Shown one piece after another: positions 8,995-18,552 of a stretch of DNA of 64,000 nucleotides. The position numbers and the translations under genes are program-made. Each line of letters opens with the position of its first letter. Position 1 is the first letter of the stretch. The notes below the pieces were generated by a model. It saw nothing but the letters and a program-made list of their open reading frames with translations. It was not told where the DNA came from and searched no databases. Source of the DNA: a candidate division KSB3 bacterium (lineage in GTDB: Bacteria > Moduliflexota > Moduliflexia > Moduliflexales > Moduliflexaceae); contig PDSJ01000018.1 of assembly GCA_002748425.1 (NCBI GenBank), forward strand, positions 62,001 through 126,000, read 5' to 3'.

Positions 8995-9057
8995 AATGAA
9001 ATTTCATTGCAGAAGCGCAAAGACGCTGAGTCGGCAACCTTCGCCTCTGCAATGAAA
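8995..9057 (-). promoter_or_regulatory. Nested palindrome and long hairpin just before the PfkB-kinase start
   Basis: TTTCATTGCAGA (9002-9013) and TCTGCAATGAAA (9046-9057) form a perfect 12-bp stem. The 3' arm as transcribed ends about 10 bases before the kinase ATG. Overlapping it is a perfect 14-base palindrome AATGAAATTTCATT (8995-9008). There is no clear Shine-Dalgarno in between, so this may control translation or be an operator. Confidence 0.5.
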
Positions 9058-9113
9058 AAGAGATCGTGTGAAAAAATATCTTCGCGTTTGAATGAGCGTA
9101 CGAGCTGAAGAGT

Positions 9114-9977
9114 TCAGGATAAATATCGTCCGACAATCGCGTTCAGACTGCGTTTTGTCTCGTCAGGGACGAGATCAGGAGCGGTCATTAACGCATATTT
9201 CAGGGCGCTTTCGCAGATACAGGAGCGTTTGCTCGAAATTTTTGGCACAACGCTTTGGATGATCCGCTTGGCGAGATTGACATTTTTATTCAGATTGGCG
9301 ATAATGGCATCAACCGTGACATCTTCTTCTTCCTCGTGCCAACAGTCATAATCCGTCACCATCGCCATGGTTGCGTAGCAGATTTCGGCTTCGCGGGCGA
9401 GCTTGGCTTCCTGCAGGTTGGTCATCCCGATAACGTCCATGCCCCACTGGCGATAGACGTTCGATTCCGCTCTGGTTGAAAACGCAGGGCCTTCCATGCA
9501 CAGGTAGGTCCCGCCTTTGTGAGTTCTTGCGCCGTTATCAACGGCGCCTTGATAAATCAGGGCTGCCAGGTCTGGACAGATCGGATCGGCAAAGGCGATA
9601 TGTCCGACAAGACCGTTTCCAAAGAATGTACTCACGCGCTGTCGGCTGCGATCGAAGAATTGATCCGGCACGACAACATCCAGAGGGGCGATGCTCTCCC
9701 GCAGACTTCCGACTGCAGATACTGAAATGATATGTTCGACACCCAATAACTTGAAGCCGTAAATATTTGCCCGAAAATTAAGCTCTGACGGCAGCAGGCG
9801 GTGTCCACGGCCATGACGCGGAAGAAAGGCGATCTTGCGGCCTTCGAGTGTTCCGATGACGTATTCATCGGAAGGATCGCCGAAGGGAGTCTCGACACGT
9901 CTGTATTCAATATCCGTTAAACTCTCCATTTCATATAAACCGCTTCCGCCGATCACACCTGTTGTCACATTGCTCAT
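9114..9977 (-). CDS. mtnP: S-methyl-5'-thioadenosine phosphorylase
   Basis: Cleaves methylthioadenosine with phosphate to adenine and 5-methylthioribose-1-phosphate. The signature pieces are TGVIGGSGLYE (phosphate loop), LPRHGRGH, LPSELNFRANIY, the MEGPAFSTRAESN block and GMTNLQEAKLAREAEICYA. These are typical of MTAP rather than PNP. The 287 residues are normal. AAGGAG lies nine bases before the ATG. It is probably co-transcribed with the PfkB kinase, and no other methionine-salvage (mtn) gene is in the window. Confidence 0.93.
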   Translation of the reverse strand: MSNVTTGVIGGSGLYEMESLTDIEYRRVETPFGDPSDEYVIGTLEGRKIAFLPRHGRGHRLLPSELNFRANIYGFKLLGVEHIISVSAVGSLRESIAPLDVVVPDQFFDRSRQRVSTFFGNGLVGHIAFADPICPDLAALIYQGAVDNGARTHKGGTYLCMEGPAFSTRAESNVYRQWGMDVIGMTNLQEAKLAREAEICYATMAMVTDYDCWHEEEEDVTVDAIIANLNKNVNLAKRIIQSVVPKISSKRSCICESALKYALMTAPDLVPDETKRSLNAIVGRYLS

Positions 9978-10067
9978 CTTGTGTCACTCCTTATGTATGT
10001 AATGTATACCAGGTTCGTACATTCAAGAAGTCCGGCGCGTCCTGCCGGTCATGTGTTCACTCTCTTT

Positions 10068-10097
10068 GATACAGAGAAAAGCGCCACGTTTTGTCAA
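10068..10097 (-). promoter_or_regulatory. Promoter of mtnP
   Basis: On the minus strand a consensus -35 TTGACA (10092-10097) is followed after 18 bases by TGTATC (10068-10073). Transcription would start about 80 bases before the mtnP ATG. Confidence 0.5.
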
Positions 10098-10125
10098 GAA
10101 AATTAGCAGCATGAACATCGGCTTG

Positions 10126-10233
10126 TTATTCTTTTCGCAATTCGTCGATTTCCTGAAGAAAACGTTCGATTTTAGCCCGATAACGCGTTTCTTTTTTCTG
10201 CCTTCGTTGCCATGACACCGTTTCGCGGGTCAC
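10126..10233 (-). CDS. Very small basic coiled-coil protein (35 residues)
   Basis: A GTG at 10233 opens a 35-codon frame encoding a highly charged helix (RRQKKETRYRAKIERFLQEI ending DELRKE) with heptad-like leucine/isoleucine spacing. It begins three bases after the TGA of the upstream 63-residue gene. A strong ribosome site, GGAGGAGG, sits at the end of that gene nine bases before the GTG. The pairing and the ribosome site support a real gene despite the size. No family recognised. Confidence 0.5.
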   Translation of the reverse strand: MTRETVSWQRRQKKETRYRAKIERFLQEIDELRKE

Positions 10234-10235
10234 CT

Positions 10236-10427
10236 TCAGAGTCCTCCTCCAACAGGGACGATCCCGAAAGCGCTCAGAATAATTCCCTGTGGAAGGCTCA
10301 TGCCGAACAGAGCCCAGCCGATGAGGGAGAACAGAGAGACGACGCCTCCAAAGCAGATTGCGGCACTGCCACCGGCATAGTGTACGACGATGCCGGCGCG
10401 TTCAGTAAGTCGATCCGAGAGTGTCAT
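10236..10427 (-). CDS. Small two-TM membrane protein (63 residues)
   Basis: The frame encodes a short polar head (MTLSDRLTERAGIVVHYAG) followed by two hydrophobic segments (about 20-38 and 42-60) rich in Gly, Phe and Ile, with almost no charge. It ends with codons that double as the ribosome site for the 35-residue coiled-coil gene behind it. No ribosome site is clear for its own start. Function unknown; the two-gene unit could be a membrane-anchored adaptor pair. Another frame on the opposite strand covers the same bases but lacks these features. Confidence 0.5.
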   Translation of the reverse strand: MTLSDRLTERAGIVVHYAGGSAAICFGGVVSLFSLIGWALFGMSLPQGIILSAFGIVPVGGGL

Positions 10428-10632
10428 TGTATCGTTTTCTTCTGCTGTCTGAACTGCAGTTCTTGCTCTGTCCTTTATATTAGGCTTGAGCGTTACATGA
10501 CACAGGAGCCGTCAGGAAAGATCAAGAAAACTTTTTCCAGAGCAGAAATCTCTGAAATTCTCTTCTCAAGCATCTGTGTCGAAAACACAGTCAGCGTTTT
10601 CCTGCAACAATACCTCTGTTTTTTCTTGACAA

Positions 10633-11493
10633 ATGTCTCAGAAAGTGTTTGTTTATTGGGGCATGAGTGCAGAAGACGTGGAATTACAGGATCTGACAGC
10701 CTACTCCCAGGGGAAGACATTCCTCGATCTGTTCTTCGGACTGAAATGGGCGTTTGTCGTGTTATGTGTTTCCTTTGCAACGGCTTTTTTAGTGCAGCCC
10801 TGGTTTTTATTACTGGGGGGATTGCTCTCAAGTGCTCTTGTTGTCAGCGACGAACGTGTTTTGATGCTCGTGAAAAAGCGTTTTACCCGCTTACTTGATT
10901 CAGAGTTTGACGCTGTTGAAGAAGCCTATAGCGATGTGAAAGCCCTTGTCGGAGGAAACTATCTGCAGTTACTGGCACAGGCGATCGAGATTTATCGTGA
11001 AATCAAAGCGGCCGTTCAGGACCGCAGCGGCATGTTTCATGAGTCTTTCGGCGATGTCATTCCGGCAATTCAGTCTCTGATGGAGAAGATTATCCTCCTG
11101 ACTCGAAAAGCGCAGACGATCGATAATGGCTTGCGTTGCCATGATGATGTGGAGCGAACCAAAATGGTTCTCACTCATTATCAAAAAAAAATCGAAGGTG
11201 ATATGGTTGATGACTTCATCAGGGCCGAGTGGATCCGCACGCGGAATTCTTTGGTCAAACAACTCAGAAGTCAGGAAGAAATACTCCGTGGCAAAGAATA
11301 CGTTCAATCCAAGTTGACCAATATTGTGACCTCTCTGCGTGAGGTTCATCTCTCGATTATCCGCCTCAGTTTTTCAGATATTCAAGACGGTTCAGACGAC
11401 TTGAGCGGAGTGTTTCAGACGGTCATGAATTTGAGTGAAGCTATTGATGATACAGTGGAGACTCTGGATCGAATAACTTATCAGCAGGTGTAA
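10633..11493 (+). CDS. Membrane protein with two TM helices and a helical cytoplasmic domain
   Basis: The 286 residues (276 from ATG 10663, MSAEDVELQD) carry two adjacent hydrophobic segments near residues 38-75. About 200 residues of long amphipathic helices follow (KALVGGNYLQLLAQAIEIYREIKAAV, KTVLTHYQKKIEGD-like), with spacing typical of coiled coils. TTGACA occurs at 10625-10630, which would favour the downstream start or a leaderless message. The PEGA gene begins four bases after the stop, so the two are surely one operon. I do not recognise the family; a role in organising the envelope assembly encoded behind it is inference. Confidence 0.7.
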   Translation: MSQKVFVYWGMSAEDVELQDLTAYSQGKTFLDLFFGLKWAFVVLCVSFATAFLVQPWFLLLGGLLSSALVVSDERVLMLVKKRFTRLLDSEFDAVEEAYSDVKALVGGNYLQLLAQAIEIYREIKAAVQDRSGMFHESFGDVIPAIQSLMEKIILLTRKAQTIDNGLRCHDDVERTKMVLTHYQKKIEGDMVDDFIRAEWIRTRNSLVKQLRSQEEILRGKEYVQSKLTNIVTSLREVHLSIIRLSFSDIQDGSDDLSGVFQTVMNLSEAIDDTVETLDRITYQQV

Positions 11494-11497
11494 CATT

Positions 11498-12688
11498 ATG
11501 ATGAAACGTGTGCTCTCTCTCACCTCAATTCTCTTTATCATCGCTTGCATTGGTGCGATTTTGCTTCAATTCACTCCTGTTGAATTTTTATGGGGTTCAC
11601 TGCTCAATGCTTTTGGGGGCGTGGGGCGCATGTTCAATAATGAGGGCAGCCTTGAAGTGACATCGAGTCCGAGCGGAGCAGCGGTGTATGTTGATAATAC
11701 GTATCTGGGAAAAACCCCGTTGAAAACCACGCTGACCAAGGGGAATTACGATATTAAAGCCGTGATGGCCGGTTTTCAGACCTATGCCCGCCATATCAGC
11801 ATTGAAAAGAACGATAGCGCTGTAATGCATGCCAGACTTTCGGAAGAGTACGGTGCCTTGCATATTTACAGTATGCCTTCGCAGGCGTTTATCTCTATCA
11901 ATGGAAAACGCCAGGGGCAGCTCACGCCGCTTGAATTACAGATTGCTCCGGGAAAATATTCCGTGCGAGTTGAAAAAGATACATTTTATGTCTTTGATGA
12001 AGAGGTTATCGTCGAAGAGGGAAAAACCATGACAGTGGAAGCCGATCTGATCCGTCAAATGGGAAAGATGGTTGTCGAGAGCCTGCCTCCCGGCGCGAAA
12101 GCCTATATCGGAAACGATTTGATCGGGACGACCCCGTTTGTGCATGAAAAACCTGCAGGACTCTACGTGATGACCCTTAAAAAAGATAATTTCCGCGACC
12201 TCCCGGTTGAAGTCAATTTGGCTGCAGATGAAACGCTTGATGTTGCTGTCGAACTCAAGGAACGAGTCGGAGCGTTGAAAGTGACGACGAATCCTCCCGG
12301 CGCTGAAGTGCATATCAATGATACCTATCAGGGAGAAACCCCCATCCGCATCGAAAAAAAGCCTGGTGAATACCGCCTTGTCCTTCGGAAGAAGAAATTC
12401 CGCGAGAGGAGTGAAGATCTGGTCATCGAAGATAATATCACTCAAAACATTCATCGTGATCTCGACCCGGTTATCGTAGAAATTCAGATTGAATCCGCTC
12501 CGTCGCATGCGCGTGTCTGGCTGAACGGAGAAGATATGGGCTATACTCCGGTGAAATTGAATAAAGAGCCTGGAATGTATGCTATTCGCTTGACAAAACC
12601 CGGGTTTAAAAATTACGTTGACGACCTTCGAGTGCAAGAAGGAGCCTTTATTCAATTAAAACCTGTTTTAGAAAAAGAGCGTCCCTAA
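11498..12688 (+). CDS. Membrane-anchored protein with five tandem PEGA repeats
   Basis: An uncleaved signal anchor occupies about residues 8-28, followed by a short linker. Five PEGA domains of about 70 residues follow. Their openings are LEVTSSPSGAAVYVDNTYLG, LHIYSMPSQAFISINGKRQG, MVVESLPPGAKAYIGNDLIG, LKVTTNPPGAEVHINDTYQG and IQIESAPSHARVWLNGEDMG, each followed by a TP turn and a KxGF-like strand. PEGA domains are extracytoplasmic beta-modules common in S-layer and surface proteins. The gene lies four bases after the helical membrane protein and just before a TPR lipoprotein. This suggests a surface or cell-wall assembly. Confidence 0.9.
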   Translation: MMKRVLSLTSILFIIACIGAILLQFTPVEFLWGSLLNAFGGVGRMFNNEGSLEVTSSPSGAAVYVDNTYLGKTPLKTTLTKGNYDIKAVMAGFQTYARHISIEKNDSAVMHARLSEEYGALHIYSMPSQAFISINGKRQGQLTPLELQIAPGKYSVRVEKDTFYVFDEEVIVEEGKTMTVEADLIRQMGKMVVESLPPGAKAYIGNDLIGTTPFVHEKPAGLYVMTLKKDNFRDLPVEVNLAADETLDVAVELKERVGALKVTTNPPGAEVHINDTYQGETPIRIEKKPGEYRLVLRKKKFRERSEDLVIEDNITQNIHRDLDPVIVEIQIESAPSHARVWLNGEDMGYTPVKLNKEPGMYAIRLTKPGFKNYVDDLRVQEGAFIQLKPVLEKERP

Positions 12689-12803
12689 AGCGGATGGAAG
12701 CTGAATTGACACAGTGTGGTTCAGGAAGGACTTCTTGACAGCACTGTTTTGCTGTCTGGCAGCAAAGAGATTCCGATGTCGGCTTTTTGTATGAGGATAT
12801 GTT

Positions 12804-13982
12804 ATGAACGGACAGAGAAAGAAGAAGCTTTGGAGCGTGTGCAGGATGCTGCTGTACTGCCTGGTGCTTATAATATCGGCTGGATGCGGTGGTCCCTCGA
12901 TGAAGTTTCAGGAGAGCCAATCGGATACGGAGCTGTTTGAACATGCAAAAACCCTTTATGAACAGGGAGAATACCGTAGTGCTCTGGAGTACTTTATATA
13001 TGTAAAAGAGAATTTCCTGCGAAGTGATTATGCCGGACTGAGCAGATTCTATGCCGGTCAGTGTTACTTCGAACTTGAGAAGTTTGATGAAGCCGTTATT
13101 GAGTATCGGAGCTTTCTCTCGTTCTTCCCCAATGATCCAAACTCAGCGACAGCTCAGTACAGGCTGGGTGTCAGCCTCTTTGAACAGGCGCTGGGGCCCG
13201 ATCAGGACCAAAGTATTTTGCAGGAAGCCTTCACCGAACTTCTGAAAGTGGCAGAGAAATATCCTGAGGATGCAGACGACGTTCAGAATGCTGAAACATT
13301 TTTGAAAAAGGTCAGGGACAGAAGCGCAGAGCACGAGTATCGTGTGGCGCGCTTTTATCGGAAGGAAAAACGCTACAAGGCCTCAAAGAATCGTGTCCTA
13401 TATTTAATGAAAGAATACCCGGGAACTTCACTGTATGATGATGCTTTGTATCTGCTGGCGTTGAATTATCTCGATCTCGGTCAGAAGGAGGAAGGCAAAG
13501 CATGTCTGCTTGAGCTGCTGGAAAATTATCCGGCTTATGAAGAGCGGGAGAAGGCTCGCAAACGGCTTGGCGATCTGGGGGAAATCTTTATTCCACACTC
13601 TGTCGCATCATCTGACACGGCTCATGGCAACGCCGATACGTCCAGTCAAGAGGAGATCCCGCAGAAGGAGGAGCCGATCGTTGAGCTGTCGAATCCGGAG
13701 ACCCCCTTGAGTTCTGACAGCCCAAGTGGCGAGTCCGTTGGAAACACCGCCCTTGAAGGATATGTGGTCTTGATCCGCGACGATCAGGTGTTTCTGAACC
13801 TTATCCGTGAAGACGGAGTCCGGGAAGGAATGGTTCTGGAGGTCTTGCGTGACGCAAAACGTGTCGGAGTCGTTCGAGTGCTTGAAATTCAAGAAGGTTT
13901 TTCGCTCGCTCGGATCGAATCGATCGAATCTGGCATGACGATTCGTGAAGACGATATTGTTCGTGTGTTGGGCGATGAGTAA
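12804..13982 (+). CDS. TPR outer-membrane-type lipoprotein with a FlgT-like C-terminal domain
   Basis: The signal peptide ends in a lipobox (LIISAGC, Cys at about residue 28). Four to five tetratricopeptide units follow (ELFEHAKTLYEQGEYRSALE, SRFYAGQCYFELEKFDEAV, DDALYLLALNYLDLGQKEEG), in the style of BamD/YbgF proteins. A Ser/Pro/Glu-rich linker (about 265-315) leads to a small beta domain (VVLIRDDQVFLNLIREDGVR to DDIVRVLGDE) whose pattern resembles the C-terminal domain of FlgT. GAGG precedes the ATG. It is the third gene of the envelope set and is probably anchored in the outer membrane facing the periplasm. Confidence 0.82.
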   Translation: MNGQRKKKLWSVCRMLLYCLVLIISAGCGGPSMKFQESQSDTELFEHAKTLYEQGEYRSALEYFIYVKENFLRSDYAGLSRFYAGQCYFELEKFDEAVIEYRSFLSFFPNDPNSATAQYRLGVSLFEQALGPDQDQSILQEAFTELLKVAEKYPEDADDVQNAETFLKKVRDRSAEHEYRVARFYRKEKRYKASKNRVLYLMKEYPGTSLYDDALYLLALNYLDLGQKEEGKACLLELLENYPAYEEREKARKRLGDLGEIFIPHSVASSDTAHGNADTSSQEEIPQKEEPIVELSNPETPLSSDSPSGESVGNTALEGYVVLIRDDQVFLNLIREDGVREGMVLEVLRDAKRVGVVRVLEIQEGFSLARIESIESGMTIREDDIVRVLGDE

Positions 13983-14064
13983 AGGCACAGACCAACTGCA
14001 CGTCTTTTACGAGAATTTTCTTGCTCGTGAATGTTGAAAAAATCAAAAAAAATTCCAGCGGCTC

Positions 14065-14095
14065 TTGACAAATTTTGATTTCTATCTATTATAAC
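14065..14095 (+). promoter_or_regulatory. Promoter of the metY-metX-metW operon
   Basis: Consensus -35 TTGACA (14065-14070) with an AT-rich -10 region at 14088-14095 (TTATAA at 18-base spacing, within ATTATAAC). Transcription would start near 14100, immediately before the riboswitch. Confidence 0.8.
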
Positions 14096-14117
14096 AGCAA
14101 CTCTCTTGAAATTCATA

Positions 14118-14173
14118 ACAGTGGAACGATTTGTGAACTATTGCAACCACTCTAAAACAAGTGCTAAAAAGTT
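14118..14173 (+). ncRNA. SAM-II riboswitch upstream of metY-metX-metW
   Basis: The element folds as the SAM-II pseudoknot. P1 is AGTGG (14120-14124) with CCACT (14147-14151), enclosing the conserved loop that ends CTATTGCAA. The downstream strand carries the conserved GTGCTAAAAAG. Pseudoknot pairings are TTGT (14131-14134) with ACAA (14157-14160) and AAC (14136-14138) with GTT (14171-14173). These differ from the class sequence I remember but keep complementarity. SAM-II senses S-adenosylmethionine and is known upstream of methionine genes such as metX, which fits exactly. Class known mainly from alphaproteobacteria and Bacteroidetes. Confidence 0.87.
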
Positions 14174-14197
14174 GTCTGATATCTCATTGAGATAAAA

Positions 14198-14227
14198 GCC
14201 CCTTGCTGGCACAAGGGGTATTTTTTT
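14198..14227 (+). terminator. Intrinsic terminator (attenuator) below the SAM-II riboswitch
   Basis: CCCCTTG (14199-14205) pairs with CAAGGGG (14212-14218) around CTGGCA, followed by TA and seven Ts (14221-14227). A second hairpin, TATCTC/GAGATA (14180-14185/14189-14194), sits between the riboswitch and the terminator. Position and strength suggest that SAM binding controls transcription termination here. Confidence 0.88.
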
Positions 14228-14296
14228 AGCCTTCGCTGATCCTCCGATTGCAGTTTTCTCCTCTTTATGTATTTCAAAAGGTTTTTTCCGTCTGAG

Positions 14297-14336
14297 CGTG
14301 GGAAAGAGCTGTTCTCAGAGAGCTCTATCCCTAACG
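14297..14336 (+). promoter_or_regulatory. Additional leader hairpin before metY
   Basis: Interrupted stem AGAGCT/AGCTCT (14305-14310/14321-14326), GGGA/TCCC (14300-14303/14328-14331) and CGT/ACG (14297-14299/14334-14336). It lies beyond the terminator, in the 240-base leader that would be read only when termination is avoided. No T-run. Confidence 0.4.
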
Positions 14337-14437
14337 TCTGACCAAACAAGGCGCTAAGGACATATCATGTTTTGTCATAAAGCTTCTATGGTCAGAGTTC
14401 AGATACATACATTGATCTGTCATGCTGTTTCTGCTGA

Positions 14438-15763
<1,326 letters not shown>

Positions 15764-15803
15764 AAATTGTGACATTGAAGCGGCGGAGTGCTGGAGCGAT
15801 TGC

Positions 15804-17000
15804 ATGATGCCTGGCTCTGCAACATTGCAGCTTCAGTGTGGTGACGTGACACAAAAAGATAGTGTGGGAACAGTAGAAACGCAGTATTTCACCTTCGCAG
15901 CCCCCCCTGAGAGATTGCTGCTTGAAAGCGGGGAAACTTTCGGGCCGATTACGATCGCCTATGAATGTTACGGCGAATTGAATGAAGACAAATCAAATGC
16001 GATCTTGCTGATGCACGCCTTTTCCGGCGATGCGCATGCTGCTGGTTATCATGAGGGCGATCGCAAGCCCGGCTGGTGGGATGATATGATCGGGCCGGGC
16101 AAAGCGTTTGACACGGACGTGTATTTTGTGCTCTGTTCGAATGTCCTGGGAGGCTGTCAAGGTTCGACCGGACCAGCCGATATCAATCCTGAAAGCGGAA
16201 AGCCGTACGGACTCGATTTTCCGTTAATTGCTATTGAAGACATGGTGCGTTGTCAAAAACGTCTCGTCGAACATTTTGGGATCAGGCAGCTCTTATCCGT
16301 TGCCGGCGGATCGATGGGCGGGATGCAGGTCCTGGCCTGGCTGGTGATGTTTCCTGACATGATTCGCAGCGCGATCCCGATTGCGACAACGATCAAACAC
16401 TCTCCGCAACAGATCGCCTTTAATGAGGTCGGACGGCAAGCCGTGATGGCAGACCCAAACTGGAACTCCGGAAATTATTATGCCGGGGATCCTCCGGCAA
16501 GAGGGTTGGCAGTGGCGAGAATGATCGGGCATATTACCTATATGAGCGACCGCTCGATGGAGGCAAAATTCGGGCGGCAGCGCAAAGACTCGGGTACGTC
16601 TTGTAAGTTTACAACGGATTTTGAAGTCGAAGGCTATCTGAATTATCGCGGCGATTCCTTTGTCAGGCGCTTTGACGCCAATTCGTACCTCTACATCTCC
16701 AAGGCCATGGACCATTTTGATGCCTCTGGCGGCAAACCGTTTCAAAAAGCCTTAAAAGGTGTTGAAGCCAGGATCATGGTGATCGCCTTTAAGTCCGATT
16801 GGCTTTATCCGGCCTATCAGACTCAGGAAATCATGAAAGCCTGTAAACGGGCTGGTCTTGAAACGACCTATTGCGAGGTTGATTCGTCGTATGGGCATGA
16901 TGCGTTTTTGCTGGAAGTGGATGAAGAGACACATTTGATTTCACATTTTTTGAAAAAAGTCTATTACGGCTATGAGGTCACACGCAGTGATGGAAGCTAA
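15804..17000 (+). CDS. metX: Homoserine O-acetyltransferase
   Basis: Alpha/beta-hydrolase-fold acyltransferase that activates homoserine for sulfhydrylation by MetY. The nucleophile is Ser170 in AGGSMGGMQ. The Asp of the triad lies in FKSDWLYP and the His in YGHDAFLLE. The early block [12 protein letters not shown] and [12 protein letters not shown] are also typical. The 398 residues are normal. GGAG lies eight bases before the ATG. Whether acetyl or succinyl donors are used depends on active-site details I did not verify. It lies between metY and metW, so the three enzymes form a direct-sulfhydrylation methionine pathway. Confidence 0.95.
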   Translation: MMPGSATLQLQCGDVTQKDSVGTVETQYFTFAAPPERLLLESGETFGPITIAYECYGELNEDKSNAILLMHAFSGDAHAAGYHEGDRKPGWWDDMIGPGKAFDTDVYFVLCSNVLGGCQGSTGPADINPESGKPYGLDFPLIAIEDMVRCQKRLVEHFGIRQLLSVAGGSMGGMQVLAWLVMFPDMIRSAIPIATTIKHSPQQIAFNEVGRQAVMADPNWNSGNYYAGDPPARGLAVARMIGHITYMSDRSMEAKFGRQRKDSGTSCKFTTDFEVEGYLNYRGDSFVRRFDANSYLYISKAMDHFDASGGKPFQKALKGVEARIMVIAFKSDWLYPAYQTQEIMKACKRAGLETTYCEVDSSYGHDAFLLEVDEETHLISHFLKKVYYGYEVTRSDGS

Positions 17001-17589
17001 TCCTCTCCGAATCGATCATAAGGCGATTCTGGACCTGATTCCTCTCAAAGCGTCTGTGCTTGATTTAGGCTGTGGTAACGGAGAGTTACTGTATCTGCTG
17101 ATCAAAGAAAAACAGGTACGCGGTCAGGGGATTGAAATTGACGAACAGGCCATTTATAAATGTGTGGCCAAAGGGCTGAACGTCTTTCACGATGATCTTG
17201 ACGTTGGGCTTGCCGATTATGAAGATCGTTCCTTTGATTATGTGGTCTTGAATCAAAGCATTCAGCAGGTCCATCACCTTGAAAGTGTGCTAAACGATGC
17301 GTTACGAGTGGGACGTAAGGTCATTGTCGGCTTTCCGAATTTTGCCTATTATCGGGCCCGCTTCCAACTCGTTTTCTTGGGGAAAGCCCCGACAACCCCT
17401 TCTCTGCCGTTTCGTTGGTATGAAAGCCCGAACCTGCATTTTCTGAGTATTTCCGATTTTGTGGACTATTGCTGGGCGAAAAAAATCACGATTGCACGCC
17501 GCGTGTATCTCGGGAAGACGGGGCCTGTGACGTATCTTCCGAATTTTCGGGCAGACAGCGGGCTTTTTGTGATTTCGAAGTCGCCATAG
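16972..17589 (+). CDS. metW: Methionine biosynthesis protein MetW
   Basis: Class I SAM-methyltransferase fold protein that works with MetX in many bacteria. Visible are the SAM loop [15 protein letters not shown], the acidic [11 protein letters not shown] strand, [15 protein letters not shown], and the MetW-typical [20 protein letters not shown]. The frame opens at ATG 16972, overlapping the end of metX by 29 bases; a second ATG at 16990 would overlap by 11. Neither has a strong ribosome site, so coupling to metX translation is likely. Length of about 200 residues is usual. Confidence 0.93.
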   Translation: MRSHAVMEANPLRIDHKAILDLIPLKASVLDLGCGNGELLYLLIKEKQVRGQGIEIDEQAIYKCVAKGLNVFHDDLDVGLADYEDRSFDYVVLNQSIQQVHHLESVLNDALRVGRKVIVGFPNFAYYRARFQLVFLGKAPTTPSLPFRWYESPNLHFLSISDFVDYCWAKKITIARRVYLGKTGPVTYLPNFRADSGLFVISKSP

Positions 17590-17749
17590 CCTGCACACAA
17601 GGACTGTCTGCTGCAAAAGACACACAACAGACAGATCCTGGACAGGGAACACAGATTTGGGGACGACAACGAGGAGTGTGCTTTGTGTATTGCGCGTGTT
17701 TTTTGCGCTGGAGAAATTTTTGTCTGGGATAAAAAAAATGAGAGAATTC

Positions 17750-17779
17750 TTGACAGTACCTTTGTCGATTTGCTAGAAG
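17750..17779 (+). promoter_or_regulatory. Promoter of the zinc-ribbon/SCP2 gene
   Basis: TTGACA (17750-17755) and TAGAAG (17774-17779) at 18-base spacing, about 95 bases before the GTG start. The rest of 17590-17874 shows no gene. Confidence 0.55.
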
Positions 17780-17874
17780 TGGGGAAATTTTCAGATGATC
17801 GTCGAGAAATCCTGAAACAATGCGGGCTCGTATTGCGATGAAATTTGTTTTAATCTTCCGGAGGTTACAGAGAC

Positions 17875-18483
17875 GTGGAGAAAATAATCACACAGTGTTC
17901 AGGTTGTCAGACAAAGTTTAAATTGGGCGGTGATAAAGCCGGCAAAAAAATTCGCTGCCCGAAATGCAAAAGCGTTTTCGTAGTGGTAAAGCTGGCTAAC
18001 TTTCCAACAGTCAGCGCAAAACCGGTTGAAGAGAAACCGAAATCCGCTCCGTCCCCGGTTCCTCCTGCAGCCGAAGAACCGGCAGCCCCTCGGACCGACG
18101 CTCATGCTCCGGCTGTTGAACAAGAGCTTGTGCCGTTAAAAGATCGTGCACGTCCTTTGCAGGTGAAAGATTTTTTCGAGACGCAGCAGAGCCGCTTCAT
18201 TCCTGAAAAGGCTGAAGGCGTCAACGCGCACATCTCGTATACAATCACCGGTGACGGTGGCGGCGAATGGACGCTGATCGTGGATAACGGAACTTGCACC
18301 ATTCGTCCTGGCAGCGATCCTGGCGCGAAAAGCCATGCCCGGATGAGCTCGAAGACCTATCTCAAGCTGGCCCAGGGAAAACTTGATGGGCGTGTTGCAT
18401 TTATGCTGGGGAAGATCAAAATTAAAGGAGACAAAGCCTCATTGGCCACAGTCAGAGAGTGCTTCAAGGTTCCTGAAGTGTAG
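17875..18483 (+). CDS. Zinc-ribbon protein with a C-terminal SCP2 (sterol-carrier-like) domain
   Basis: The N-terminal 38 residues form an MJ0042-type zinc ribbon (CSGCQTKFKLGGDKAGKKIR then CPKCKSVF). A Pro/Ala/Glu-rich linker (about 45-85) leads to an SCP2-like domain (about 95-200; FIPEKAEGVNAHISYTITGD, WTLIVDNGTCTI, KSHARMSSKTYLKLAQGKLD, AFMLGKIKIKGD). SCP2 domains bind hydrophobic ligands. The zinc ribbon may mediate protein contacts. The GTG start has GGAGG upstream. The combination is uncommon; function unknown. Confidence 0.82.
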   Translation: MEKIITQCSGCQTKFKLGGDKAGKKIRCPKCKSVFVVVKLANFPTVSAKPVEEKPKSAPSPVPPAAEEPAAPRTDAHAPAVEQELVPLKDRARPLQVKDFFETQQSRFIPEKAEGVNAHISYTITGDGGGEWTLIVDNGTCTIRPGSDPGAKSHARMSSKTYLKLAQGKLDGRVAFMLGKIKIKGDKASLATVRECFKVPEV

Positions 18484-18513
18484 GTTCGTTCAAAAAGCAA
18501 CGCGAGGAGATCT

Positions 18514-18546
18514 AGACCTGAGAGGCATTGAGAACCTGTCAGGTCT
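18514..18546. terminator. Possible bidirectional terminator between the SCP2 gene and tdk
   Basis: AGACCTGA (18514-18521) pairs with TCAGGTCT (18539-18546) in the 69-base gap between convergent genes. There is no T-run, so terminator function is only suggested by position. Confidence 0.4.
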
Positions 18547-18552
18547 GACTGT

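Noticed and set aside
10212..10898. A 228-codon plus-strand frame
   Set aside because: It overlaps two better supported small minus-strand genes and the start of the gene at 10633; its residues show no recognisable features.
11597..12655. Long minus-strand frames across the PEGA gene
   Set aside because: Shadows of the repeat-containing plus-strand gene; no ribosome sites or family matches.
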